A DNA stretch of 32,667 nt from Ophiothrix spiculata (Eukaryota; Echinodermata; Ophiuroidea; Amphilepidida; Ophiotrichidae): the NCBI GenBank assembly GCA_000969725.1, contig JXSR01S042569.1. One strand, given 5' to 3'. Below are positions 20,108 through 30,722 of this stretch, piece after piece. The notes below the pieces were generated by a model. It had not been told where the DNA came from and made no database searches. It saw nothing but the letters and a program-made list of their open reading frames with translations. How positions within the stretch are numbered: position 1 is the first letter of the stretch; the number at the start of each line of letters is the position of its first letter. The position numbers and the translations under genes were made by a program.

Positions 20108-20128
20108 TTGACACGATCATCGTGTCAA
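20108..20128. repeat. 21-bp palindrome
   Basis: TTGACACGAT and ATCGTGTCAA are perfect 10-base arms around a single C. A diverged mirror of the neighbourhood (ATCATTGTGTCTATAATAGCC, 20071-20091, in two parts ATCATTGTGTC and TATAATAGCC) lies just upstream, so this is part of a larger inverted structure. Confidence 0.7.
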
Positions 20129-20176
20129 TGACAATATCCTCGGCCTTAATTAGTTTTATTGCTATCGTGTAGGAAT

Positions 20177-20341
20177 GATTGAAATATTTGTCCCTTGTTT
20201 GAGATATATATATTGGAGTTGTCCACAATTTCAGAATAACAAAAAAGTATGCATATTTCTAGCCACTGAATATTGTGCTAAGCAAAATGTATATATCCAG
20301 TTCCTTTTAAAATGCTCCCCACAAAAGTTTGCACTTTGTAG
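20177..20341 (+). repeat. Duplicated segment, copy 1
   Basis: It aligns with 21917-22071 through ATTGAAATATTTGTCCCTTG, GGAGTTGTCCACAATT, AGTATGCATATTTCTAGCCA and AAAATGCTCCCCACAAA. This copy is longer by two small insertions (ATA and about 7 bases). It ends exactly where the SINE that follows begins. Confidence 0.85.
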
Positions 20342-20346
20342 AAAGC

Positions 20347-20720
20347 TTGGGGAAGCGGGTTAGCGTAGCGGTAATTTCCTCGCTTTGCACCACTGAGTCC
20401 CAGGTTCGATTCCCGGTCCCGGCGCTGTATGTGCATTTGGTTTACAGTCCATGCTCGCTTCCGCAGGTTCTTCTCCGGGTACTCCGGTCTTCCTCCTGCA
20501 ACTAAAACTGTAACTAGATTTGTCCATCTGAGTCTGCCCCCACCCAGGTTATGGGAAGCTGCACAAAGGGTGAATATTACAGCCGAAGTACCGATAGAAT
20601 GTGCTCTACGGAAGCACTTCTAAGTGTAGTGAAATGGTTGTGACGATTTACCTGCAGCGAGTCATGAGCGCTTTGTATCTTCGGTAAAAGGCTCTATATA
20701 AATGCCATTATTATTATTAT
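20347..20720 (+). mobile_element. tRNA-derived SINE, running into the assembly gap
   Basis: The A box TTAGCGTAGCGG (20360-20371) and the B box GGTTCGATTCC (20403-20413) are clear. The body contains TCTCCGGGTACTCCGG, a conserved central block seen in many invertebrate and fish SINEs. The 3' end is GGCTCTATATAAATGCC followed by (ATT)n that is cut by the Ns. It is the best-preserved SINE here. The ORF at 20429-20623 is not a gene. Confidence 0.9.
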
Positions 20721-20770
20721 NNNNNNNNNNNNNNNNNNNNNNNNNNNNNNNNNNNNNNNNNNNNNNNNNN
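20721..20770. other. Assembly gap (50 N)
   Basis: Fifty N, immediately after an (ATT)n tract. The true gap length is probably arbitrary. The ORF crossing it is meaningless. Confidence 1.
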
Positions 20771-21081
20771 CTTTAAAAGTACTTAACGTAGAAAGTTGGT
20801 TGAACCACCATTTTTTTGCAAATTTTGTCACCTTTAATTTAAATCCACTTTCAAGAAAATATTTCAATTTTCTAAATTTTATGAACATACCTATCTAGGG
20901 CCTTTGCACAAAGGAAACTATCCCATGATAAATAACAAGACAGTGATAAGAAGCCAATAGACCAATCAAGGCTAAACATTTACATTTCCACAAGCTTCCA
21001 ACAGTCATGTTTTGCATACTTCGCAATTCCAGGGTCACTTAAGTCTTTTCTGGTTGATAAACCCTGAATGGCAAGAATTAT

Positions 21082-21190
21082 CTTAACCTCAACACTTTGG
21101 ACCACTTCTTCGTTTAACTGAGCAGGCGCTGCCATGGCAGTGATTTCGTTATCATAGTTAACTCGGGTCTATGACGTGGGGTTAGGGTTG
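21082..21190 (-). repeat. CCCTAA-terminated repeat, internally deleted copy
   Basis: It begins CTTAACCTCAACACTTTGGA, jumps after about 30 bases to CTGAGCAGGCGCTGCCATGG, and ends GTGGGGTTAGGGTT. It therefore keeps both ends and lacks the middle, including the B-box region, of the full copy 25 bases downstream. Confidence 0.75.
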
Positions 21191-21214
21191 GTTAAGATTC
21201 ATATGTACGCATTA

Positions 21215-21483
21215 CTAACCCTAACACTTTTGACCACTTTGTCATTTAAAAACTCCTCGGAAATCCCTTCGGGAATCTGCAAGTCAAAAATGGTGGATTT
21301 TCACCTGGATTCGAACCCACAACCGCCCGTTTCCCGGTTTACTATGTCAAGCCACTGAGCAGGCGCTGCCATGGCAGCTATTTCTTGATCATAGCTAACT
21401 CGGGTCTATGACGTTTTTGAACTTAGGTGAATTTTTGAACTTTGTGGAATGGGATATGTGAGATTCAGTGGGGTTAGGGTTAA
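21215..21483 (-). repeat. CCCTAA-terminated repeat, full copy
   Basis: The termini are CTAACCCTAACAC and GGGGTTAGGGTTA. Inside, GGATTCGAACCC (21307-21318) is a reversed tRNA B box, and CAAGCCACTGAGCAGGCGCT is the shared core. It aligns along its length with 31814-32090. It may be a tRNA-derived SINE variant or a MITE that captured one. Confidence 0.8.
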
Positions 21484-21916
21484 TGGATATTCAGGCAGTC
21501 ACTCAATTCTGACTCTATAAACGTCTGTCACGTATGATACTTCGAAGGCCCTTTCAAACGGGATGCATACCGTTGATTTCATGATCCATAGTAGCTGTAT
21601 GGAAAAATCCAAGACAACTGTAGATGATAAAACCCAAAAGAAATCCTGTATTCAAACCACATGTCATTTGAAATAGAACATATATCAAATTGGTTACTTT
21701 GCAATCCTTATTCTATTAGCAATTCGGAAAAAATATTAGATATTCTGATAAAATTTTATCTGTACATCTTCAAAACAATTATTGAGACAACCAACAATTA
21801 GAAATATCTACCATTTCAAGAAATGCTCAAATATCTCTGCCAATTGTAGCTCAAATTCTACCAAATTTAGATTATTACAAATGATGTTCTTGGGTATAAA
21901 GTCATTTAGCTATTTA
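21484..21916. other. Intron, nothing recognised
   Basis: AT-rich sequence with no supported features. Confidence 0.5.
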
Positions 21917-22071
21917 GATTGAAATATTTGTCCCTTGTTTGAGATATATTGGAGTTGTCCACAATTACAGGATAACAAACAAGTATGCATATTTCTAGCC
22001 ACTGAATATTGTGCTAAGCAAAATTGTTAGTTCCCTTTAAAATGCTCCCCACAAATGGTTGCACTTTGTAG
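21917..22071 (+). repeat. Duplicated segment, copy 2
   Basis: Partner of 20177-20341. Here the sequence continues past GCACTTTGTAG into unrelated intron without a SINE. Confidence 0.85.
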
Positions 22072-22537
22072 CAGTGGGTGGTTGTGATGAAACGACTTGT
22101 GTTCAGTGTGTTACCGTTCATATGTCTCTTCACATGTTTTATATTTCCATTTCCTTATCAAACGATTTGGCACATATCAATTTATGTCTTTGAAATCTTG
22201 ACTCAGGAAGCAAAATGTTCCAGAAAACATTAGATTTTTTTTACATTTTAAAAAGTATAAATCAAGGGCTGTTAGTTAGAGATTATTTCATTTTTTTTTC
22301 AACATTAGATTCCCTTGAATTTCAATATGTGCATAAAATTATAAAATAAAATTGAACAAAACAATAGTTATCTCTGTTTGAATGATACATTTTTATTGTA
22401 ATATTCATACCTTCTGCACCAGATAATCTTCCACACCATACCTCCGCTTTTCCTAATAACTAACAAACCTGCACCTGTCATGCCAAATAACCTGTATTAT
22501 TTTGCTCACTATATTTTCTGTTTTTCTGTTTTCGCAG
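22072..22537 (+). other. End of the intron before ST7 exon E
   Basis: Non-coding, ending in the acceptor ttttctgtttttctgttttcgcag. Confidence 0.6.
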
Positions 22538-22635
22538 GAAGAGACTTAAATGTGTTAGTTTATGTAAAACGTCGCCTAGGCATGTGTATGAGAAGACTCG
22601 GGAGGACGAAAGAAGCTGTCAAAATGATGCGAGAT
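22538..22635 (+). CDS. ST7: ST7 exon E (residues 180-212)
   Basis: It encodes [20 protein letters not shown] followed by [13 protein letters not shown], the strongly basic conserved helix pair of ST7. The first Arg is split (A plus GA). The donor is GTAGGT at 22636 and the exon ends in phase 0, so exon F or its broken upstream copy could both be joined in frame. Confidence 0.97.
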
Positions 22636-25600
22636 GTAGGTAGTCGTTCCGCAATTCTTATTCTTTCTTTCCGCATAAAAAATGTTCCCCGTAATGTAAG
22701 GAATAGTAATTAGGTTGTTTCTGTCTCAGAGTAAAAACAGTGTGCATTTCAAATTCTGCCCTACAAAGTAAAAATGCAGTATGTGCATTTATGAAGCATA
22801 ACAGATACTTTCAGTAAACATGCAATCCCAATTCAATCCCATGCTACTTTGCAAACGAAACAGCTTTCACGCCGCAATGACTAGTGCATCAATCTCGCAT
22901 GCACAGGCTATTCTGCGTACTAACAGAACGTGCGCTTTTGTGGGTAGCATACTCCATTTCTGTGGAATATGTGTTTGTGTTAAAGATTAATTACTAAATT
23001 AGACCTCACATTAAAATCATATTCTAAAATTTATCAATGAATTATACAAAACAAATATATACTGATTTTTCAGATGTTTGTAATAAAACTCAGGTTCTTC
23101 ATTTTAGTTACTAAAATTAAATTATTTTCCAAGGGGCTGCTCCTATGATAAGAATAGCTAAATTTTAGTGACTACAGGTCCATAGTTTTTAAACCAGAGA
23201 TCTTCAAGTCAGTATATATATCAAACATATGTACATACTGCGTTTTAACTCTGCACAGTAGAATTTCATGCTGTTGTCGTCTATTGTGTTTAAGTATTCA
23301 TAAGTAGTTGTGATAAATGTAGGGCACAGATCCTTGATGCAGACGTTTTTAGAGTAGTTTTATTGTAGCTTCCATAAATATTAGATTAAGAAGGAAGAAA
23401 ACAGATGCTGATCAAAGGAGAAGGCTGCTTGAAATTGGGATAGTGAGATTGACTCAAAATGTGTTTAAACGATAGTGTGTAATCTTATTAGAAAAAGTGA
23501 CAAGAAGTAATTTGGGTCATAGAGAATTATTGATGAGACCTATTTTGTTCAGGTAACTTCGTCTGTTGAAGTGAAATTCAGTGATTTTTGTTTTCTGTGA
23601 CATTAATATAACTAAGGTAATAGTGAACGTTTAATAAGTATCAATATCAAGAAAAATCTTTGACTTAATAACTTGGCGGCTAGGTTTTTTTAGGTAGTGG
23701 TTAACAATCACTTTTTCTTTACAACACAAATAAAGCCAACATAATTAAATTGTTTGTCTCAAAGCTGCCGTGCGCACGTATAAAAATTGTATAAAAAAGT
23801 GTGCTGCTGCATTTACGATTTTTTTCTTCTACATTTATATTATTTCATTGTGTTTAAAAGAACTGCTTCAAAATATTGACACTTGAATGTAAAAACATGT
23901 TTTGATACAAGTTCAAATATCCTTTATAGCTTGATATTTTTATTTGTCTGCAATGTTTCAATCAGAACTATGGTTTAACCCTGGTTTTCCAGTAAAAAAT
24001 GTCATCCCAGAGGAATTTATAAAAAGATGAGGTAAAAAAACTCATTTCTTATTTAGTTTTTCACCTAGTGGTGAGCTTTGGGACAAACAAATATATTATG
24101 TTGGCCTAAGAACAGCGTTTTCATTTTTTTTGGGGGGTAGATAAGTGGATTTTTATACAAGAACTCTATAGGAAGCACAATTATCATTCTTACCAAATTT
24201 GAACAGTTTTAAAAGATGAAAACAAAAATGCATCCATTTTACTGTGATCCTTCAGGATGCATGATGATTACTTGTGTCTATTTTTCACATTTTTATCTGT
24301 AATCTCATTAACTTTAGTATAAAGTACATGTTCATTGTGTTTTCCAGATTTTTCTTGTTGTGCAAATACTTGTTTCCTCAACTTGATCAGACTAGATTTG
24401 CCTACATCAGATTGCATCCATTGCAACAGTTTTGATACATAGCGTTTTCTTTGTGTACTTAATTTAAAAAATCTCTATTCATGCATGTTTGTTTTAAAGA
24501 ATGAAATGTAATGAAATTGCCTTCAAATGTTATGTAAACATAGCGAGTTAATTGCTTTGTGGAGTAACATGAAATGGAAAACTACATCATCTCAGAGAAT
24601 GTTAATTTGACAAATCTTTCAGTCATATGTAATCGAAGAGATTCAGATCAAATCTTAAAGAAACATTATTTGTTTGGTAACTTTATCTATTTAATGCTTA
24701 CCCAATTTTCCTTTATTTGTCATGCCAAAGATTATTTGTGACCGTTAAAAAGCCCAATTTTTGATACAAGATACAAGATTTTAGCAGTTTTTTTATTATT
24801 AATAATGATAATTAAAACATATAGGAAATATCATGCTTTGGAATTGAACCCCACATGAGGTTTGCAAGACCATTGCTTCAGGTACATTTGCCATGGGAGC
24901 CTTGTAATTAAAATGCTTGATCTGTGTCTCAACACCGTCTCTATTCAAGTTTCCCAACTACAGGTTCTAGAGTTCAATTCTCAGGTGGTATGTTTTTTGC
25001 CATATAATGTGTTCTTAATATCATTATTTACAGCAACAAACTTGTGTGTTGATATTCATCTGTTCATCTTGAAAATATTATTAAAGATTGAATCAGAGAA
25101 GTCCTTGAATTGTCTGTTTGGAAACGGGTCCATTCATCTTTTATAAGCCTTGAAAGAAAAAACGTGCTTTTACACAAGCATACTTGGGATTCACAGCCTG
25201 CCCATATTATCTCTTTTTCTTACATGTGTAAACATGTTAGTTATCTTAGCATGAATCATGTCATTAGATCTGAGTCTTTTAAGGCTCTTTTATGTCATAT
25301 GAAATATTGGTTCTACTTTTGTTTTTTAAAATAATCCATTCTTGTACCTAGGTAATTGTGACATTAATGTCTCACTAAAACCTCATTTAGAAAAACCTCA
25401 TTTGTTACATTACGTCAAACAAACAGATTAATTTTTAAGGCCTACACTGAGTTGATTGAATAGTGTTCTGACATTTGATGTTATTACTGAGCATATAAAT
25501 GTTCGTGTGTCTTCAAGATATGTCTGTCAGTTAGATGTTATGGTAAAGATACAGCACCATTATATCAAAATACCTGTAAGCTACAGCATTCTTGATGACA

Positions 25601-26698
25601 CACTTGGCAGCCCAATGGTTGTAAAGAATTGATTCACAGAATGGTTTCAAAATTGGTTACAGAAGTGGTAAAATATGAAGAGTGAGCTCTTTTGTTTATT
25701 GGTTATAGAGTTTGGTATCTTCATCTATGTTGTTTCTATAACTTGCTCCTCCTGAACAAGTTAGCGGGTTCTCTGTGCAAATTTTAATTTTTTCACTACA
25801 CACATTTTTAAGATCATTAAATTTCCTATAAATACAAAATTTTGTATGGTGTGTATGCCACAACGTAAATTAAGTATACGTATGTTGATTGGCAGTTCGG
25901 CATCATGATCATGTGAAAACATCGGGTTTTACATACTGCACACATTGATTCGCTTGTTTTTTAATAATGCGCATTGAATGCGTTTTGATTTTCAGGATTT
26001 GTAGGAAATGTGATGATATCAGTAATAAGTACTCTTTGCAGAAATGCAAGTTTTCATGAAAATGTCTTTAAGAGATTTTGTCATGTATAAAAGAATAAGA
26101 AAGTCTTTTTTACGGGGAAATCTTTAGACATTTCATTAAATGTTAACTTGGTGACTTGCATCCCTGGTTTTTGGCAAACCATTAGTCTTTATTGTAACCT
26201 CTTACTACTGAGGGTCTGCTGTGACAGGACTATAAAAACCCAAATGATTGCAAGTTCAGTCTTCACCTTAAACCAAAGTTGTTTTTGTTAGAGAAGTCTA
26301 AGGTTAGATAGAATGTAGTAGAATGAGGTTAGTTTGGTTTAATTTGATTAATTATCCCCTGGGGTTGGGGCACTCACTTGGATACAAGCATGTTGGACCA
26401 GAGATTTTCAAAATAAAGTAAATAATATAAAACATAAAATAAAAATCAATAAAAGGCTACTGAGGTTCACTCTGAAATGTTTTAAGTGAATTTTTCAACA
26501 TGAATGGTGAATAAAAATATGTTAATTGGCTTGTAAGTTGTACTGAATTATAAAAAAAACCCTGTCCATTTGTTTTTCATTATTTGTTTTGTGATGTAAG
26601 CAGTGTTTAAAACATGAGAATTAACTTATATACGTCATACTAAACTTGTTTTTTCTGCTTGTTTTGTAAGCAGTATTTTAAAAAAGATCTAGTTTATG
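22636..26698. other. Intron between exons E and F, mostly featureless
   Basis: Four kilobases of AT-rich sequence with no clear transposon ends. Near 24835-24990 there are weak tRNA-like signals in both orientations (ATTGAACCCC reversed, and GAGTTCAATTCTC forward) that could be a decayed SINE pair. The ORFs at 24862-25334 show nothing recognisable. Confidence 0.5.
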
Positions 26699-26911
26699 TG
26701 CTTGTAATTCAATCATGATATCTCTGCAAATATTCAAGAATTTCATAGCATGTATTCATTGACAGCATAATAGAAATCAGGTCAAAATGCAATCTTTTCA
26801 GCGACTTATTTTTCTTTCTCTCTCATAGCTTATAAAAGAGTTTCCTGTTGTCAGCATGTTCCAGATTCACAAGAATTTCATAAAACCCCTGTTAGAAATG
26901 CTGCTGTATGC
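26699..26911 (+). pseudogene. ST7: Broken duplicate of ST7 exon F with its upstream intron
   Basis: It aligns without gaps, at a fixed offset of 589 bases, to 27288-27500. By hand I count 20 differences in 128 intronic bases and 9 in 83 exonic bases (about 86% identity overall). The exon part begins at 26829 after a good acceptor (tttctttctctctcatag). It reads [20 protein letters not shown] then LLEMLLYA before entering transposon sequence and stopping at TGA 26931-26933. Five of the seven changed codons alter the residue, two of them Glu to Lys, which looks like loss of constraint. The second half of the exon is missing. It is a pseudoexon unless used as a poison exon. Confidence 0.92.
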
Positions 26912-27287
26912 AGGGGGTATTAAAAAGTTTTGAAAAATCACCCAGAAGAAGTACAGCCATTAACATAATTTTATTATGCAATCCTTACGTTATCTTTAGT
27001 AAATGCCATGAAACTGTCAGTAACGGCTGCCTTTCCAGAGGTCTATACTTTGAAATTTGTTTTCTTTTAGCATGCCTGTAATGGGCTTGTGCACTCTTAA
27101 TTCCAAAGATAGTCACCTGAAATAATGCTCTTAAATTATGCTCCCATGTGGTTTTAACCCACTGGTTGAGCCCCCTCTTTTGTGAAGAATAATGTACATA
27201 AAGATGACTGACCATTCTGGCAAAATTTCATCAATGTAGCTCCTTCCCTTCTGAATGAATTTTAAAACTTTTTGATACCCTTTTGTA
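26909..27287. mobile_element. Mariner-like non-autonomous element at the duplication junction
   Basis: The left end TGCAGGGGGTATTAAAAAGT and the reverse complement of the right end TACAAAAGGGTATCAAAAAG are inverted repeats that continue with TTTTRAAA and CAGAAG. TA stands on both outer sides (26907-26908 and 27288-27289). The TACARRGGGTRTCAAAAAGT pattern is like termini of Tc1/mariner elements. At 379 bp it is too short for a transposase, and the minus-strand ORF inside (26985-27215) has no motif I recognise. The superfamily is an inference from the ends. Confidence 0.65.
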
Positions 27288-27417
27288 TACTTGTAATTCA
27301 ATTGTATCATCTATGCATATAGTCACAAGTTTCATAGCATGTATTCATTGACAGCATAATGGAAATTAGGTCAAAATGCAACCTTTACAGTGAATTGTTT
27401 TTCTTTCTCTTTCACAG
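27288..27417 (+). repeat. Second copy of the duplicated intron segment
   Basis: Intact partner of 26699-26828, directly upstream of exon F and containing its branch region and acceptor tract (tttttctttctctttcacag). Confidence 0.9.
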
Positions 27418-27605
27418 CTTATAAAAGAGTTTCCAGTTGTCAGCATGTTTCAGATTCACGAGAATCTCATAGAGTCTCTGTTAGAAATGCAGCTGTATGC
27501 TGATGTCCAGGCGCTGCTTGCCAAATATGACGACATCAGCCTGCCAAAGTCAGCCACTATTTGCTACACGGCTGCTCTACTTAAAGCCAGAGCGGTGTGT
27601 GACAA
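27418..27605 (+). CDS. ST7: ST7 exon F (residues 213-275)
   Basis: It encodes [40 protein letters not shown] and [20 protein letters not shown], ending CDK. The YADVQ.LLAKYDD and [20 protein letters not shown] blocks are hallmarks of ST7 and form helix-turn-helix pairs of TPR type. It starts in phase 0 and ends in phase 2 (split Lys), with donor GTAAGT. Its first 83 bases have a broken duplicate 589 bases upstream. This copy is the functional one because it is full length and matches the family at every key position. Confidence 0.97.
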
Positions 27606-29213
27606 GTAAGTTTTTTTAAAAGACCAAGTCACATTAAAATGCAATTTAATAAATCTGGATTATATCCTGCTTTTTTCCCTTGTAGTATACAAGGATGCCA
27701 ATTTCCCTAATTTATTAGGAATTCTTAATTTTGTTCATTTTGGCCCACTTTTCCTAATTTTTTTAAAAATCAGAATTTCATAATTTTTTTTAATTAAAGT
27801 GATGAAACTTGCATAAAATGGTTAAAAGATTGAAAATGTGCATGAAAAGGGAGATTTTAGCGCCTAAAATATCAAAAATCTTCTCCAAGGCGAAGCTTTT
27901 CTTCCTTTGCTCGAAATAAGTATCCAATCGAGACTATATACTTTCCTATTTTTTCCTTACTTAGTGGCATCTCTAAGTATAGTGTGGCATGGCAAGATCA
28001 CAGTGGTGGTTGGGTTGTGTGGGGGAGGATTATCATTTGCATACTGCAGGTTTCTAAGGTAGCCCTTTGTGAGGCCAAACACTGACAAAAATGATAACAG
28101 TTACACCATATCTGAGACCATACACAAGTGACGAAATAGTTATTACAAAAAATGTAGAAAAAATTATCTGTTTACCATTTGAACAATTCCAAGGTGTTTG
28201 AAGCATATTTATTGACAATGTATAATACACCGTAATCATTAATTCAACCTTTCTTTCTGAGTTTGACATCCTATCAGAGACTGAAAAGCCAAATCCAATA
28301 CCCTATAAGTGACTTACAAAGCACTAGGTCAATTTAAATAGGATTTACATTGATTTCAGTGTGGTTAATTAAGTATTTATACGACCATATCTTGGGGTCC
28401 CCTGTGAATTGAATCCCTTAAGAACTGGGCTGTGGATGTTTTTCATCATGCTCCATCCATGGTATGGTATCCAAAACACTGAATTGAAAAAAGATTTTGT
28501 GGCATGCATCATCACTTCTGTTCTCTATAATTGGTGCTGAATTTTCATAGCACGTAAAAAGGTCAGAGTGTTGCTGTGAAGAATATATGAACCAAAGCTA
28601 CACCTAGATAAAACCTGCTCTCTATATAAATAAGATTTTGTTTAGTTCTGTAAAAAATATATTCCCTGATTATGAATATAAAACACTGTGTGAATTAGAA
28701 ACTGGAGTTAGTAAGATGAGCATTCAACCAGGAAGGAGAAAGACTGACAATAGTTGATGGTTGCACAAGGAAATACACATTTGTATTTCCTCTGTGGAAT
28801 TATTTCAACTGTTCAATTGCAGGAAAGCCAATATTGGTTATTTAAGTTAAAGAGGAAACAAAAAATGAAAGAAAAACATTTTTCATATCATTTGTATGAT
28901 ATGTGAGATTGTGCAAGATTGGTAACAGTTCAAGTGATTTTTGCTTGATGTTTATATTCATCTCATGTTCAAAAGTTTTCAAATTTGCTTTGAGGGTGTC
29001 CAAATATTCTGCATTATGAATTAATTAATCACTCAATTTTTTGATTGAATTGTTTCTCTTTTACTATATATCAAATTAGTTTTAGAAGCTTTGAGTTATC
29101 TTTAAGTGGTATAATCCATCTATGGTACACATTTTAGAATGAAAAACACTGGACATAGTCTCACCACCATCACAGAATGATATAATTAAAACTTAATTTT
29201 CTGTCAATTTTTA
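27606..29213. other. Intron between exons F and G, nothing recognised
   Basis: AT-rich. TTTCCCTAATTTATTAGGAA and similar TCCTAATT repeats near 27700 are low-complexity. No gene, RNA or transposon end was identified. Confidence 0.5.
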
Positions 29214-29330
29214 AGTCATTTCTGTGTAGATTTTCTTACTTTTTTATTTTACTACATTGTTAAGCTTTATTTAGAGCATTTCCAAACGTGTTTAATTTCA
29301 AGTGGAATCTAGGCTAGTCATTTTAAAGTA
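29214..29330 (+). repeat. Dispersed repeat, copy 2
   Basis: Counterpart of 13268-13380: ATTTCTGTGTAGATTTTCTT, TTAAGCTTTATTTAGAGCAT and AAGTGGAATCTAGGCTAG. It is not next to a hairpin here, so the repeat spreads independently of the one at 13.1 kb. Confidence 0.65.
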
Positions 29331-30224
29331 GGGTGTTAAAAAAAATACATCCTTGCGGTTGTTGTACGAGATTCAGTACTTGACCCTTTAAGTACCCAAG
29401 AGGCATTTAGCTGCTGATCTGTAGCTTAGATGATGTCCATATATTGTCATATGTATGCAAGGAAGTCAAGCAAGTGCCATAGCTGCCATTTGCATTCATT
29501 TGTATTATTAATTACACTGTGTCAAGTCTTGACATAATCCTCATGTGAATACAAGAAATAGCTGCCATGTTTCATAAATTTAGATTGCACACTGTAAAAT
29601 ATCCAGTCTTGGTCAGTGGCTCCTAAAATGGTTCTTCAGGTGTTGACAGGTCTGAAAAATGTGAACGTCTCGGCAAGGACCTTTAAATTTCCTGCTATTC
29701 TTGCGTTAAAATTTACCTCTGATATGCCAAATTTCTCCTCAGGTAAGGGACATGCCAAATTGCCCTTTTTTCAACCATGGTCACCAGGAGAACGTTTTAA
29801 GATCTGCTGACATACAGCATGGAATTTTTTAGGGATTTTTCACATTCTAGGGACAAGGGTAGATGCACTTAAAGCAGCCGTTGCAGATGCCACTTTCTTG
29901 CACTCATATGACAATATGATATGGAAGAAATATTTTGTTTTATGTGTTTTTAAGGTTTTGTAGATAAGACTTAATTGCACTCACATGATGATATGATATA
30001 TAAGATATATTTTGCAATGTTGAAGTTTTTAGAGATAAGGTGTTACATAAATTTGACTTATGGCAGCCATTGCAGATATGACAGTCTTGCATTCACATGA
30101 AGATATGTCCTATGCACTAGGCAAACTAAGCCTGTAATCTGCTCTTGGATATATTGAGTTATGTTTCTCAACTACAATTTCTGAGAAAGAAGTAACCTTG
30201 TTATTTCATATTTGTTTGATCCAG
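29331..30224. other. Intron, mostly nothing recognised
   Basis: A loosely repeated theme occurs at about 29870-30115: GCAGCCGTTGCAGAT / GCAGCCATTGCAGAT and CTTGCACTCATATGA / TTGCACTCACATGATGATAT / TTGCATTCACATGAAGATAT, suggesting a decayed tandem repeat of roughly 90 bases. It ends in the acceptor tatttgtttgatccag. Confidence 0.5.
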
Positions 30225-30327
30225 ATTTTCACCTGAAGTAGCATCCAAAAGGGGTTTAACAACAGCTGAAATGAATGCAGTAGAAGCTATACACAGGGCA
30301 GTAGAATTTAACCCACATGTACCTAAG
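30225..30327 (+). CDS. ST7: ST7 exon G (residues 275-309)
   Basis: It encodes [20 protein letters not shown] followed by [14 protein letters not shown], nearly identical to the vertebrate block. The Lys codon is completed by A from this exon. It ends in phase 0 with donor GTATGA, weaker than those of the other exons. The following ST7 exons (with the conserved [20 protein letters not shown] block and C-terminal membrane segments) are not in the remaining 2.3 kb. Confidence 0.96.
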
Positions 30328-30446
30328 GTATGAAAGAAGAACAGTGTATTCATCTCAACACATATTAGTCAAACCTAGATTTATGCCACCATACCATTTT
30401 TATCACAACAGGCTTCTCTGCATTGTAACCAGAGTCAATATGGGGT

Positions 30447-30722
30447 CAAACTACATGAGACCTTGAATCTACATCCATGTAACATCGATGTATATTATAC
30501 ATTCCAGGAGTAGACATTGTGTCTACATGATGACGCATCTGCGTATTCAACTGCGCGTGTGTATTTGCGCCTACGCGTTATACCTATGCATCCTACTAAG
30601 TCGCATGTCAATGGGCACGCACACGCAGTGTGTGAGGCACATGAATGTATCGAGTTGAATGTACATAGATGTACATCCCAGGAATCTACATGGATGTACA
30701 TTCCAAGCTCTTGTGTAGTTTG
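30447..30722 (-). mobile_element. Dispersed inverted-repeat element, copy B (minisatellite not expanded)
   Basis: Reversed relative of 6940-7583. The ends are CAAACTACATGAGACCTTG (30447-30465) and, on the other strand, CAAACTACACAAGAGCTTGG (30722-30703). On the minus strand it carries only about two units of the CATCCATGTAGATTCCTGG repeat, followed by TGTGCCTCACACACTG, ATGCATAGGTATAACGCG and GTCATCATGTAGACACAA as in copy A. The ORFs on both strands here (30495-30827, 30517-30738) are repeat artefacts. Confidence 0.75.

Larger units (their letters stand above)
19968..20930. repeat. Pair of GGGCCTTTGCACAAAGGAA repeats
   Basis: The 19-base motif followed by a TCTATCC/ACTATCC block occurs at 19968-20005 and again at 20897-20930. 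The motif contains the imperfect palindrome CCTTTGCACAAAGG. They may be ends of separate copies of one element; no second end was matched. Confidence 0.5.

Noticed and set aside
20347..20420. Possible functional tRNA gene
   Set aside because: The A and B boxes are good, but the sequence does not close into a credible acceptor stem and continues into a SINE body with an ATT tail.
21175..21225. Interstitial telomere block
   Set aside because: Only one or two TTAGGG/CCCTAA units, and they are the ends of neighbouring repeat copies.
24835..24990. Head-to-head tRNA-like sequences
   Set aside because: B-box-like strings in both orientations are present but too degenerate to call a SINE.
26985..27215. 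Possible transposase remnant on the minus strand
   Set aside because: Only 76 residues, with no recognisable D,D-34D type motif or helix-turn-helix; the element is more safely called non-autonomous.
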